This document shows, piece after piece, positions 46,511-58,099 of a stretch of 64,000 nt of DNA. The DNA lies in the NCBI GenBank assembly GCA_905116865.2, contig CAJHNH020003187.1, forward strand, positions 1 through 64,000, given 5' to 3'. The DNA is from Candidula unifasciata. Lineage: Eukaryota > Mollusca > Gastropoda > Stylommatophora > Geomitridae. Numbering within the stretch: position 1 is the first letter of the stretch; every line of letters begins with the position of its first letter. Under the pieces are notes generated by a model. It was given only the letters and a program-made list of their open reading frames with translations. It had not been told where the DNA came from and ran no database searches. The translations under genes and the position numbers were made by a program.

Positions 46511-48904
46511 AGTTGCCAATTATTGGGTAATCAACACATTCTACAACGACAATACGAGCATTGACTGGATGGAGAACAGACATCTGGAAGGTCTGGATTT
46601 CGCAGATGTTGTTGTGTTAAGTGAAATAAATAACAGACATCCACAGATAAACATACTATGTGTCATCTACAGCATCAAAAATAGGACTACAAATACGTTT
46701 TGAGAAAAGAAATACGTCAAAGATACCAAAAAAACAGATCATGTATATGTTATGCTAGAGAACAAACCAATAAAAGTAACGGACCAATTCACCTATTTGT
46801 TTAGCAATTTGTATTGTCAAGGAGATACAGCGAAACAAATTATGATACGTAATGGCAAAGCAACAAGTCTTTACAAGTGTGAACAAAATGTGGAACTCTA
46901 AAGTTATACAGCTTTAAGACCACACTTCCAATCTTTAGTTCTAATGTTATATCAGTTACAACATATTCAAATGAAAGTTGGAATACTACAAATGATAGGG
47001 GACGAAAAAAAAAAAGAAACGGAAGAACATAAAATCATCATAATCATCATCAGGTGCCTTGCCGACTGGCGTGTTCGATCATGCCTCTCCATAATCTGCA
47101 AACTCCTGCAGCATGTATCAGTCCAGAACATAAAATACAGTTTATATACCAGTAGGTTTTGTTACTTATCTTGAATATATTCAGAAGTGCATTAAAAATA
47201 TATAAAATAATGTATGCTATTGTATGTTGGTCACAATGGCGGGCTTTTGCAAATGTATATTGTATGTATACTTTATCATATACTTTAATGGATACACAAG
47301 TTGAGCTGTCTTTACAGATAGTCATCTGCAATGTTATACCACGATTAATAAAAGCGAGGGGCGCCTAAAAAACTTATATTACTCCACTCAACTTGTCATA
47401 GGTGATTACATTATTAAATGTGATTTAGTTATTATATGAAGATATATGTGGGTGCCCTATGCTTTTTTTAAAAGTATTTCTTTTTTTTTTTTTCTGTTTT
47501 TACTTTTTTTTCATATTTTCAAAGCAGGTATGGTCTGCCTGAAACATGTAGGTAATGTTCTTATTGTTAATCATTATCGTCGTTAAGCAGAAGTTATACC
47601 ACATATCTCTGTTGTCTTGTGTAAGTTTTCATTCATTCGGATCCATCAACAATCTACTGCTAAGAACTATCGTGTGTGGTAATTTCTTTCTTATGACTAA
47701 GAAATTTTAAAGCTGTCATGTACTTCAGTTTATCATGCATCTTGCTCTCTATGAGCCAGTTTGCTTCGATGTTAACATTTTGTAATTTAACGTTGACTTT
47801 ATTTATATCTTGATCCACGAAATACTTATTATGTTTGTGATTTTCTACCACTTCGATACGGGATAGAAATTAAAATTACTTTGTCAACAGTGAAACAGAA
47901 CAAAGTAAACAGCAAGAAACAGCATGCAGATAGCAGCTACAGTCAGGTTTCAGTAAACTAGTAAAGGATAGGTCAAGTTTTTAACCCTGTCCGCCATGAT
48001 GAAAATAACCATGATGGAAAACCTGCCCGGAAAGGGAAGCTTCGTTCAGACACAAAAGTCGGCGTTGCTGCTACCCCTAACCACACGGGCAAAACTAGAA
48101 CAATGATAAATAACATGAACAACAAACCAACTGGATTCAAGAACTAGTTTCTTGTGTTTACTATCTTCAAACAACTTGGACTCCTTACCTCCTTACACGC
48201 CCACGAGGTTGTATAACGGACTGCACAACACAGACCTGTCAGGAAAATCAATTACAATCAAATTATGTTTTACAACCGCATTGATTTATTCCTGTCTGTA
48301 ATTAGCAGTCATTCCATAGCTGTCTGCATAAAAACAAAACATTTATGCCTTCGAAAGCAATTCTCCTTCTGATGCAGTAGCTTCCAATTATAGGAAATAA
48401 ATTTGTTTGATGTTTATTTAATCAATTGCATGGCAATTTAGGTAGTTAAACAACAAGTGTTTAATTTTCTCAGTTACTTACTAAATTATTACTTTGCAAT
48501 AATCGTTTATTATGTTAGGCAAACAGTACTAATTATTTATGTCCCTAATTGGAAAACTTGCGCATAGACAAAGTGCCCGCTATTTTTATTACGAACACAT
48601 TAACGCAGCTTATTTATGACGAACAAATGATGGGCTGATTTTTTTTTATTATTTAGGTAAAACGAAGTTGTTAAATCAATAGGATTATTTTAGACTTCAT
48701 TCCTGTGTTGACATTCCTCTTGCACATCACTAAAAAAGTATTCCAGCTGCTGTTGGAATTAAAAACAATTATTAGGATCTCAGTTTTGGTAGAATATATC
48801 ATAAGGATATGTTTGTGCTTCAGTGTAAACAATTCTTTTTTTTTTTTTTTTTTTTTTGGCTTCGGGTGAACTCTTGAAGAAACTAAAGAAAGCAAATCAC
48901 GCTC
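46511..48904. other. AT-rich spacer with one short dispersed repeat
   Basis: Bases 47035-47125 match 33060-33150. A T run lies at about 48836-48858. No gene, RNA gene or other repeat recognised. Confidence 0.4.
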
Positions 48905-49870
48905 TCTGTTGTCGGATTTTATTTGACCTCTGCCCTTCCAAAAGAAGGTATAGTTCTTTTCCCTAAGGAAACCATTTTCAGGAGACGGGTCTCATGTGGG
49001 CCAGTGATATCATTGCTAAGCCGGTTGAGTTCGGCATCAATGACAGTCGTTTGTCTAACGTAACTAATGGTTTTAAGATTATTGCAAATCCTGGACACAT
49101 GGTTTGAACGTTCCATGTTGCAAGCTGAACCCCGACATGAGATCTCTCTTCTTACCTGGTGGGTTTATTTTTACAGCTGGTGTTTCGGATTTTGTCCTAG
49201 CTCCAAGCACCTAGTGAAGCAAACACGCTGTTGTGGATCAACACCTTACTGGCTGGGGGGTGACCAGCTTGAGGCGGGTAGTAAGCTAATCCATGATATT
49301 CGAAAATGTCACCCACCAGCAGAGACTACCCGTGACGCCCTCGCCTACGTCAGATGACGAGGACATAACACATAAACTAAAGTCTCTTTATTTGATTCCG
49401 AGACCTTTTAATGGCCATGTATTGAGTTTCTCCTCTCCATAGCACAAAGCGTGGGTACAATTATGGAGAGCATGTGTTGCCCATGCAGCATGACCGCTTG
49501 CTCAGCCCGCCTTGTTTACTCAAAAGGAAAGGTAATACTAGTACAGACAGAACAAAGTAAGCTGCAGACGCCGCCGGATCAGCAGAGCAGTGCTTTATCT
49601 ATCCGCCTGTCAGAGCTTCCCTCCTAGACCAGTAGCCAACTAAGGCTGAGGGCCTGGTCTGACCTGCCATAACATTTAGCTTTTAGGTTGCATTTCCTCG
49701 ACCTAGGATAAGGCACGGCTAGTATCCTCCCATATGCGCTCCTCCGCCCTAAGCCGTTGGGACAGAATGGAATGTCAGGTTTGGTAGACGCCGCCCAACA
49801 TTCACTGTTTTTGTAAGGACAGTACCCACTTTGGGCGGGTTTTTCTAGCTATTGTGACTGTGAAAAATAT
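48905..49870 (-). mobile_element. 5' end of a LINE: leader plus start of endonuclease
   Basis: On the minus strand a frame from about 49116 to 48919 reads TTVIDAELNRLSNDI followed by an HETRL block and SLGKR, matching the first blocks of an apurinic-type LINE endonuclease. The strongly conserved QETR is read as HETR. The moderately GC-rich DNA upstream to about 49870 looks like the element's leader. The rest of the element is absent. LINEs with this endonuclease start often have the RT type seen at 10206-11834, so the two may be parts of one family. That link is inference. Confidence 0.6.
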
Positions 49871-50127
49871 CATGACATGTATTATTCATTTGGCGGGCTT
49901 TGACTGTTTTGCACATTCTATTTTACGACTGAAGAAGGAACCAATCCTGTTAGCACATTAACAATTGCTGTCCATAAAAACTGTGGCAGCTGTGCCTCGC
50001 AAAACACAACACCTTTGAAGAGATCCGCGCGACAACTCAATAGATCATAAAAAAGCTATCCGAAAGAGACACAGATACTTGGGAAATTATCCATCGCAGT
50101 GTAAACAAGTAGTATATCTGTTTAAAA

Positions 50128-50256
50128 ATGTTAATTTCCGTCTGCAGGATAAATTTGGTCTGCTTGGCGACGACTCTCTGGGTTTTTATTTGTCTAGCAA
50201 ATTCTGTGGCCTCGCCCTTCCATGATATCAGCTTGGCTGAACCTGACAACATTGAG
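50128..50256 (+). CDS. Candidate first coding exon of a secreted protein
   Basis: An ATG at 50128 with A at -3 opens a 43-codon frame. Residues 1-7 end in a basic residue (MLISVCR), residues 8-28 are hydrophobic (INLVCLATTLWVFICLANSVA), and SVA followed by SPF is a good signal-peptidase site after residue 28. The exon would end in GAG followed by gtaagt at 50257, a consensus donor in phase 0. The frame beyond the donor enters a low-complexity pyrimidine tract, as expected of an intron. No matching downstream exon was identified in the window, so the product is unknown; a short mature N-terminus (SPFHDISLAEPDNIE) is all that shows. A ctgcag at 50144-50149 could instead be a splice acceptor, making this an internal exon. 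Confidence 0.45.
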
Positions 50257-50262
50257 GTAAGT
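50257..50262 (+). promoter_or_regulatory. Consensus splice donor
   Basis: gag followed by gtaagt, the strongest metazoan 5' splice-site form, directly at the end of the signal-peptide-like frame. Confidence 0.45.
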
Positions 50263-50272
50263 GTTCATATCT

Positions 50273-50505
50273 CATTCTTCTTGTTTTTATCGTGTTCTTG
50301 TTGTTGTTCTTCTTCTTGTTCTTCTTCTTTTTTCGTGTTCTCCTTCTTCTTTTTCTCCTTCTTCTTCTTGTTCTTCTTTTTCTTGTTGTTCTTCTTGTTC
50401 TTGTTGTTCTTGTTCTTTTTGTTCTTTTTCTTCCATTTCTTGTTCTTCTTCTTTTTCCTTTTCTCCTTCTTCTTCTTTTTCTCCTTCTTCTTGTTCTTGT
50501 TACAC
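50273..50505 (+). repeat. Long pyrimidine tract (TTC/TTG-rich)
   Basis: About 230 bp of almost pure pyrimidine with scattered G, built from ttctt and gtt units. Every frame on both strands is open (Phe/Leu, Ser/Cys or Lys/Asn/Glu), which is compositional. Such tracts can form triplex (H-DNA) structures. Confidence 0.9.
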
Positions 50506-50891
50506 ATTTTCAACATCTGTTAATCATAGCCCTTTCAGGGATTCTCATTCTGCTTGGCTCATTATGTAAAGCTAAGGGTCGATGGTTCACAAGTGATAGG
50601 TAGCCAAGTCAGGGAGTTCTGGGTTGCTTGGTTCACGGTGATGTTGTCAAGTCTTGCTTTGTAGTAGTTCGTTTATTCTATCTTTTTCTCTGTGTCCCTT
50701 GTCTCTCTGTGTGTCTGTTTTTATGGTCATTGATATCCCTGTCAGCATGGGTTGCTTCTTTCCAGTTCGGAGACTGACAATTTCGATCTTTGTTTCTAAA
50801 TTAATTAAAAAGTGTATATTGTTCGAATATTTCAGTTTATGTCGTCATTACTTCAACAATCTCTTCTGGTTTTGTGTGACTTCATTTATTA

Positions 50892-52107
50892 CTTTACTTT
50901 TACTTTTACTTTTTCCTTCCACGTATGCCGCTAAGCGTTGTGGGGAAATGCAAGTTCCTGTCATAAGCAAGGCGGGCAGCATCTGATGTTCTGAGGCCAT
51001 GCTTTTGGCAGGTTTCGGAGACCCCGTCAATCCACAGTTTCCTTGGTCTTCCTCTTGCCTTATATCCTGAGCTTCTTTGGTTGAAAATTTGTGATGTTAT
51101 TTGGTCATTTTTCATCCTGGTTAGATGTCCAAACCATTTCATTCTTTGATGTTCTATGTAGTCTAAACATGGTGTAGTTTTGACAGTGTTTCTAATGTCT
51201 ATGTTCTTTATCCTGTCTAGTCTGTTCTTATTCGCTGCTTTTCTTAGAAATTTCATTTCACAGGCTTCTATTTTTCTTTCATGGGTCTTGTTGATTGTCC
51301 ATGTCTGGCACTGGTAGCAGAGTGTTGGAATGAAGATGGTGTTTATCAATTGTCTTTTGGTCTTCATGGTTATATCTGGATGTTTAAGCAGAGGTGATAG
51401 TTGGTATGTGACAGCATTTGCTTTCTGTATTCTTGTTTCTATCTCTCTGTCCATTCTTCCATCCTCTGTAAATATACTGCCCAAGTATTAGAACTCTTTG
51501 GTTTGCTTGATTTTGGCACTTCCAACATTTATATTCAGTGGCCTGTGTGTTCTGCTGATCTTCATAACTTCTGTTTTTTCTGTACTGATTTTCATATTAT
51601 GTTGTAAACAGCTGTTGTTGAGAGTAGTCAGATGTTCCTGTAGATCATATTCATTTTGATACAGTATGCTTTGATCATCAGCAAAAAGTAATTCGTTTAT
51701 AGCATACACGTCTGGGTTTGCTTCTACAGTGATCTTATCCATGTATGTTATAAAAAGTAATGGTGACAGTACACATCCTTGTCTGACACCAGTTGTGACT
51801 TTGAACCATTCAGAAAGACCACTAGATGTTCTTACTGCACTTTCACTTTTTTCATAGAGGGCTCTGATGTTGTCTAATAATTGACCCTGCACTCCGTAAT
51901 CGTCAAGAATTCTCCACAGCACATCTCTGTCCACACGGTCGAATGCCTTCTCTTGATCTACAAAGACCACGTTCAGCTCTTTATCGTATTCGAGTGTCTT
52001 TTCACAGACTTGTCTTAGTGCAAATATGGCATCAGTGCAACCTCGCCCTTTCCTGAAACCGAATTGTGCTTTACTCAGTAGAGGTTCAACCTTTGCTCTT
52101 ATCCTAC
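50892..52107 (-). mobile_element. RTE-like LINE insertion with 12-bp target-site duplication
   Basis: A 5'-truncated LINE on the minus strand is flanked by the perfect 12-bp repeat cttcatttatta at 50880-50891 and 52108-52119. The 3' end is very short: the stop is followed almost at once by aaagta repeats (50912-50892). That and the RT type fit RTE-like elements. The truncation begins inside the RT, just before the QFGFR block. Confidence 0.85.
50906..52107 (-). pseudogene. Reverse transcriptase C-terminal part of the RTE-like LINE
   Basis: One continuous frame of about 400 codons with a single stop. It carries the QFGFRKGRG block, the first palm block with catalytic Asp (VFVDQEKAFDRVD, from 51970), GVRQGCVLSPLLF, the catalytic FADD at 51685-51674, and the thumb region. 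A TAA at 51490-51488 interrupts it just before YLGSIF, where a Lys or similar codon would be expected. After that the frame is open through the conserved MKWFGHLTRM and GRPRKLWIDGV blocks to the stop at 50906-50908. The endonuclease and early RT were never inserted, so it could not have been active here. Confidence 0.85.
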
Positions 52108-52524
52108 CTTCATTTATTAAAATTTATTAATTGTTGTTACCATCGATTCAAGCTGCAGAGAAATCAGCGAGATCAACAACTTCTAAGAACAGATGACCTC
52201 CGTGATAAAGGATTGGCATATCCGAACTTCGCCAAACAACGCAAGCGTGATATAACACCCCCACAGAAAAAACTACCAGGTGATTAAAAAATTTACGATG
52301 GCAGATGTTTCATAGCTTACTTTATTTCTTTTGTGATGTTCCACCTAAATATCAACAATAAAAAGGGCTTGTATTTCATTAAACATCCCTTTACACCATA
52401 GGGAGTTTGTCTACAGAGCCACAAGATTGGTTTTGTTGCTTCCATCCTTTACTGCACATGTATTATTGTGTGTGACATGCTTTCTCCACTTCCCAAGTAG
52501 GGATTTAACCTTTCTAAACTGTTC

Positions 52525-52541
52525 GGGGGGGGGGGGGGGGG
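52525..52541 (+). repeat. G17 homopolymer
   Basis: Seventeen G in a row in AT-rich spacer between the RTE-like LINE and the transposase remnant. Confidence 0.9.
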
Positions 52542-52629
52542 TAACTTATAGTTACTGTAGGATTCCAACAATTAATTAACACCATTTTTTTTTCCATCTG
52601 GGTCACGATAGTTTTAAAGCGTTGGCCTT

Positions 52630-53115
52630 TCCCGTTAGTATCGTGTGTGGCCTCCTCTTGCGTGGATCAGCCACTGGTATCTCCTGGGAATGGATGCGAT
52701 CAGATGTCTGATTTGGGCCTGTGGGATGGCTGCCCACTCTTCCTGGAGTGCCTGGAACAGATCACGACCATTGGCTGGAGCAACGTTTCGGCGGCAAACA
52801 CGTCTTTGCAGCTCATCCCACATGTGTTCAATCAAACGTATGTCTGCAGACAAAGATGGTCAGGGAAGGGTTTGAATGTTATTGGCAGCCAGCAACTGCA
52901 GGGTCAGCTGTTGAAAAAGATATCTCTTGGCATCAGAAGTCGAAGAACATGTGGTCAAAGAATGTCATGGACTTATCGTTGCGCATTCAAGCTTCTGTCA
53001 ATGTGCACCAATTGACTCCTTCCATTGTAACTGATCATTTTCCATACAATTACATCTACACCACCATGCAGCAGAGCTTCATCAACACAATTGTGGGGTA
53101 AACCTTCATTTTGTC
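52630..53115 (-). pseudogene. Tc1-like transposase, C-terminal two thirds, decayed
   Basis: On the minus strand, pieces of a Tc1/mariner-superfamily transposase can be read in three frames. Near 53115 the RRVYRRQNEG block is followed by GGVDVIVWKMISYNGRSQLV and IDRSLNAQR, equal to the conserved GGGSVMVWGGIS...GRTxL region. The block with the second catalytic Asp (QDNAxPH) is badly eroded. The final block (SADIRLIEHMWDEL, 52853-52812) keeps the third catalytic acid, Glu at 52829-52827, and the tail ends in ARGGHTRY. The N-terminal DNA-binding part and inverted termini were not found. Dead element. Confidence 0.8.
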
Positions 53116-53540
53116 TACGGTAGACCCTACGAAGAGAATTGATGATGATGATAATGATACTGGATTTAACTGCCTAGCTTCGCCCGGGATGAGGAAAAAA
53201 ATTTAATTTTTTTTTTTGTGTATTCTACCCAATTGTGCCTTAGATGTAAGGATAGCGGGACTCTACGTTTGAGGAAGCACAACATGCGTCTTCTGTGTTA
53301 AGGGTTCTCTTTGATGCCCTAGTTCCTCAGACCGCAAATGTCTCATGTCAGTGCATGTTGAGTGATTCTCTGTTATCTCTTCTCAGAATTTTCTGTAGCA
53401 AATTATTGTTCACAGGGCGTGAGAGCTGGGCCATGAGTCATGCCCCGGGGTGGAATGGTAGGAGCTTCCGAGACCAATGCTTCCGCATCGAGTGTGACCT
53501 ACCGCCAACTTAGTGCCCTTTGGAGCTATGAAGCAGTTGA
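53116..53540. other. Spacer
   Basis: No gene recognised. Part of 53430-53540 may belong to the SINE that follows. Confidence 0.35.
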
Positions 53541-53625
53541 GGGTGCGATGGCGCAGTCTATGAAAAGAATTGGTCTAGGATGCTCTTACCATTCCACACG
53601 AGTTTGTGAATCCGGGTTACAATTC
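53541..53625 (+). repeat. tRNA-like SINE head
   Basis: An A box (gatggcgcagtct) and a B-box-like stretch (gggttacaattc) are about 55 bp apart. No acceptor stem is evident, so a SINE head or tRNA pseudogene is likely. Confidence 0.5.
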
Positions 53626-55317
53626 AGACTGTCGGCAGTTTCCCCAAAATCTAACCTATAAAGCAACCATCTCCTCTAACACCCATCAGCCCCAAGTGGC
53701 ATCGTTGTACCCACAGTCGTAAACAATAGACCAACTAATACGCTAAGTCAGACTCCACTTGCAAGAGAAAAGTACCCTTTCCCTGGCTTACAAGCGTACT
53801 GGGCATATAGGGCACATACTTTAAAGATCAAACAGCACTTGGTGGCAAAATATTTCAGTTTCTGAGAAAGGATGCTTTTTATTAGCCAATCTTTTTTTAA
53901 TGTTCAGATCTTTTAGGATCTAGCTGAGGTAAATAACAAACACAACGCTTGAGTGGCTGCAAGTATGAAGGAAGATTGATTCTTCTTCTTCTCGGTTATC
54001 GTCTGTACATTTTGATGGAAAGTTACGATCGTTCGTCCACTTATGGACTTTAGTCTTGTTCCAGAACTTGTGGTTGGCGTGAGCAACAGTTTACAGCTCT
54101 TATTTGTATGCAGACTGTCGGTTAATATGTTCGGCCTCTGTATTGAATGGCTGTCTAACTAAACCCAGTATGTAATCCTGTCTTCTATTTCATCTTTACC
54201 TTTAGCCGCTGCCATATCTTTAGTCATTGCTCCTAAGTGCAACCGAGGCATCCCATGTAATAATAACACCAGTATTAAACAATTTGTGAGACATACACAT
54301 GCGTTGTTTATGCGGTTTCAAGGGAGATGAGAGCGAAACATAAATTGTTTTAAATTAAATTTTCAAGGCAAAATACTTAAAGGAATATAACTCCAGCGAA
54401 AGTTTAGTTTTACTTGTTATGCAAAAATTAAAAGAAATGCACACAGACCAGTCTGCTAAAGTTAAATGACAGTTGGTCATTAAACCAGTGTAGTGATTTA
54501 GGTTTGAGAGTAGTTAAAGTTGATCTTAATTAAAAGCAAATGGTAGGAATGGATTTTTTTATAGTGTGTGTGTGTATGTATATATATAAATATATATGGC
54601 ACTAAATTTATTGTGACTGTTTCTGTTCCAGAGTTATGTCTTTGGAAAGTCTGTCCATAGGCGGCATTGCTCATGGAGCAATAAGAAACTTTCAAGATCT
54701 GGGTAGCGAGCATCTTTTATTAGACATTACAGTCTGAACAAATAGTATTACCTGTGTATCACAAATGGAGAATAACACAAACCAGAATGCAGTTTCACAG
54801 TACCTATCTGTATTTATAACAAGGCATGTTAGGTTAGCACACTTTCACATTGTTTTTTTTTTTCAAAACAAAAATCTAATTGTTAGAAGAAAGGTAACTG
54901 AAATTTAAGGAAAGCAATGACGTATTTCAGTGAAAAACAATTATCCGTAGTCTAACTCTAATCCAGCACATTATATTTTTTTTTTTTCAATAAAAGAGAC
55001 TGAGTTCAGATTGTCACATGATTTTGTTATTTATTTGTTTGTTCGCTTGAATAAGTGGCCCCCTGCAAAACAATAAAGTCACAATGATTATATTAATTGT
55101 TTTCTGTTCAGGACGTTGCTAACCAACCCCGACAATTTTCGGCATTTTCTTTTCTACTACAGAACATGATAATACCCAATAGTTTGTCACAGGTTAGCTG
55201 CGAATACTTTACAGGGCGTTGCAGAACCAACCCCTGGTTTCTCTAGGCAAATTTACGTCCATTAGTTTGTCATGGCTGTGAGGAGGTCGGCTTTCTTGAT
55301 TCCACTGTCGAAACTAA
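53626..55317. other. AT-rich spacer
   Basis: No coding frame with a known motif. It contains short T runs near 54854 and 54978 and a small tg/ta patch near 54563-54597. Confidence 0.4.
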
Positions 55318-55405
55318 CGCAAGGCGCGTGGCCCGCAGCTGGGATCCAACCCGACATCCTGGCATTGCAAAGCTTTCGCATCGACCTAGCCACAGAGCCG
55401 ACAGT
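55318..55405 (-). repeat. tRNA-like SINE head
   Basis: On the minus strand tgtggctaggtcgatg (A-box-like) and gggttggatccc (good B box) are about 40 bp apart. The following sequence toward 55255 would be the body. Confidence 0.5.
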
Positions 55406-55724
55406 TTGTCACAGCTTATTGACAAATACAGGCATTTACTGTTTGTCGATACTAATGCAACTCGGACAGCTGCTGAATTGATTGCAGCTGATTCTTAACT
55501 ATGCATGAGACGAGTGGGAGTCTGCATTCACAATTCCTAAGTCACATGCCTCATACCTGAATTGTAATAAGATACAACAGACTGCAAAATCAGATATACG
55601 ATAGTTACACACAATAGTTATGTATTTAAACAGTGATGATATATATGTTTCCTGTGTATTGTTTACTCCAAAGAACCATTTAAACATATAGAATGGCATG
55701 CATCAGTCTACCACCAAGAGCTGT
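55406..55724. other. Spacer
   Basis: Nothing recognised. Confidence 0.4.
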
Positions 55725-56330
55725 TTAACCAGCCAGTTTATGTGTTTCTCTATCTATGAACATACTGACTTGATGTAGAGAAGATATCCAAAGGACGCTG
55801 ACAACATGTGACCTCTGATGCGATGCTTGCCATTTTGCACGAAACAAACCTGTCTCCATCTTTCTCAACATGCTCTGTGTATCAGTTACAGTCACAGCAT
55901 ATGCGTGCAGATGGTTCTCATGCATCAGTGACTGTCCCCTTCTCCATATATAAAGTAGGTGTAAATTATGCTAGTTTTTTTTTTTTTTTTTTTTTTTTTT
56001 TCACTGTTCGCCATACATTTGCATTTGCTATAAACCCCGATGCACTTCTTCTGCTTCTCAATACAGAGATATTTGCGTAGACAATCACTTCATCCTGGCA
56101 ACGATTTTTATGAATGAGTTGATCTTTTGATTCTGCACCGCTCTCTAACCAGTCAAAAATCTCACGGCCTTGCGTGATGGGAACCTTGCACAAACCTACT
56201 TGTTGCTTAGACGCTTTGACCACTCCCCCTACTCGGCCTGTATTCTCATACCCTCACACGTGGCTAACTGTATCTTCAGCATTGCCTCGTCCAAGATCTT
56301 CCTCTTTTCAGACGCAGGCTCTTAGCCTTA
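55725..56330 (-). pseudogene. I-type LINE RNase H fragment with an internal A27 run
   Basis: On the minus strand, bases 56330-56002 encode the region before and at the start of RNase H (DEVIVYANIS in place of IIYTDGS, so the first catalytic Asp is lost). Bases 55925-55725 encode VTVTDTQSML, with the third catalytic Asp, and the diverged final block. Between them the Glu-containing part is missing and a run of 27 A (T27 at 55975-56001 on the plus strand) occupies the site. Related to 1695-2639. Confidence 0.7.
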
Positions 56331-56760
56331 TCAAAGGCTTCACATAACCGTCATTGCTTGCTCGCAGAACTGTCTGTCTACTTGTAATAGTCGGCACTAC
56401 CAGCATGTATCACATACATATACCTTATATTGATAGATGAACACTTTGGAGTCTTCATTTCTCTTGCTGCTAGAGGGAAACCTGGTCGTCTGTGTACATC
56501 TTCTTGTGCAATTTGTGAATGTAGGAGATCTTTTTTATTTTTTTTATTTTACCTACTTCTATTTCACATCTCCATGAAGCCAATTATTGGTTGACGATCA
56601 CTGTAACGTAGTAACAGTTTATCATTGATTAGAAAACGTCTAATAATGCATGGCTAAGCTTGTGTCATATCAACTTTAAATCAGCCCCAGCTCTTGTCGG
56701 CAAAGTGGTCTATAAGTAAAAGATCGGTCGCACACACGAACAGATCTGTAAATTTTGTGT
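56331..56760. other. Spacer
   Basis: No gene recognised; possibly more of the eroded LINE at its left end. Confidence 0.35.
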
Positions 56761-57163
56761 CAGTGGGTTAGGGTGTTTGTGAGTGTGGGTGAGTAAGTGT
56801 GTGTTTGTGTGAGTTTGTGCTCGCGCGCATTTGCCCGCACGGGCGCTCGTAAAGCGTTCTGTTCAGACAATGGTGGGTTTCGTTACCAAGAGGGGTAAGA
56901 CTAACGTTAGTCTCCCCGTAGATATCCGATATACACATAGCTCACTTCTGATTGGTAGTTCCTTTGACATTGCCACAACGTTACTGGGGTCTTTGCGATA
57001 CCTGGGGTCGTATATTTTGCCGATACCGTTGATCATAAATACATTTTCTTACGGAAATAAAACACGCTATTGGCAGACGGCTAGCCGATTTGTGTGTTTT
57101 GTGTGTGTACACACAAAACACACACACACACACACACACACAATTATATATATATATATGATA

Positions 57164-57203
<40 letters not shown>
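56761..57203. repeat. GT-rich stretch, (CA)n and (TA)n microsatellites
   Basis: A GTGT-rich patch at 56770-56830, a GTGT...ACAC palindromic CA array at about 57095-57141, then TA arrays at 57146-57160 and 57170-57200. Frames through them are artefacts. Confidence 0.85.
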
Positions 57204-57204
<1 letters not shown>

Positions 57205-58099
57205 ATTTCATACGCCAATATACGCAGCTTTTAAAACCAAAATTTAATTTGTTAATTTAATTTGTGCTTTTTATTAACTTATTCAATTTCTCCCTCCTAT
57301 TTTCACATACGCCTTCTTACTTATTTTGTTTCGTATTGCAGCCCTTGATATTCATATTGTTCACCCATTACGTACTTCTCGTTGGTTTTCATGTGGATCA
57401 TATTTTTTATTAGTCCTTTGTCTTGTTTCTTTGAGTTTTTTTTTCAGTCACAGTTTTGTGCTGTATTAGTATTCCGTTGATAAAGAAGTTTGTCTCGCAA
57501 AACGTTCAGTTGTGTGTTCGTCTGTGTCTTGTCCATCCCATTTCTAGGCACTGTTTGCGTTATATTCAGCATTTCTTTTCAAGACAATCTGTCGACATCT
57601 CGCACACTTCACAACTCAACACTTGGATTGGATAGGGTAACAGTACGTCAGCAGGAAGGGTAAGGGGATATTCGTATAGGCTACAATAAGGCCGTTGATT
57701 GATAGAATGATCTTTCCCTGCTTGAGTCTAAATTTATAGATACTCCTGACAACGCGCATGATTAAATATAATTATGGATGCATGTTGATGAAGTGGAAGC
57801 AATCTCAGTTATTTCTGGGTCATCTTTTTCCTTATCTGATAATGAAATGAACGACTGATATTTTTCTAAACAAAATAACATTAAATTTCCTGCTCTCATA
57901 ATAACACAATATGTGAGCGTAATAGTTTAAATACGAAACTGTAAAGTCAATTTAGCAAACAGTACATCTAAAGGCATAATCAAAGGATTGATTGCTATTC
58001 CTAAGTAAACAATACCAGCCCCTGCAGCACACCGGTATCCTGATGAAGGATGAGGTTGAAACAACAGTATTTTAATTTAGAAAAAAATTGTTCTTCGAC
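57204..58099. other. AT-rich spacer
   Basis: No gene or known repeat recognised. Confidence 0.4.

Noticed and set aside
50261..50603. Ser/Cys-, Phe/Leu- and Lys/Glu-rich frames
   Set aside because: They arise from the pyrimidine tract, in every frame and on both strands.
52645..53101. Plus-strand frames of 76-126 codons
   Set aside because: Antisense shadows of the Tc1-like transposase remnant.
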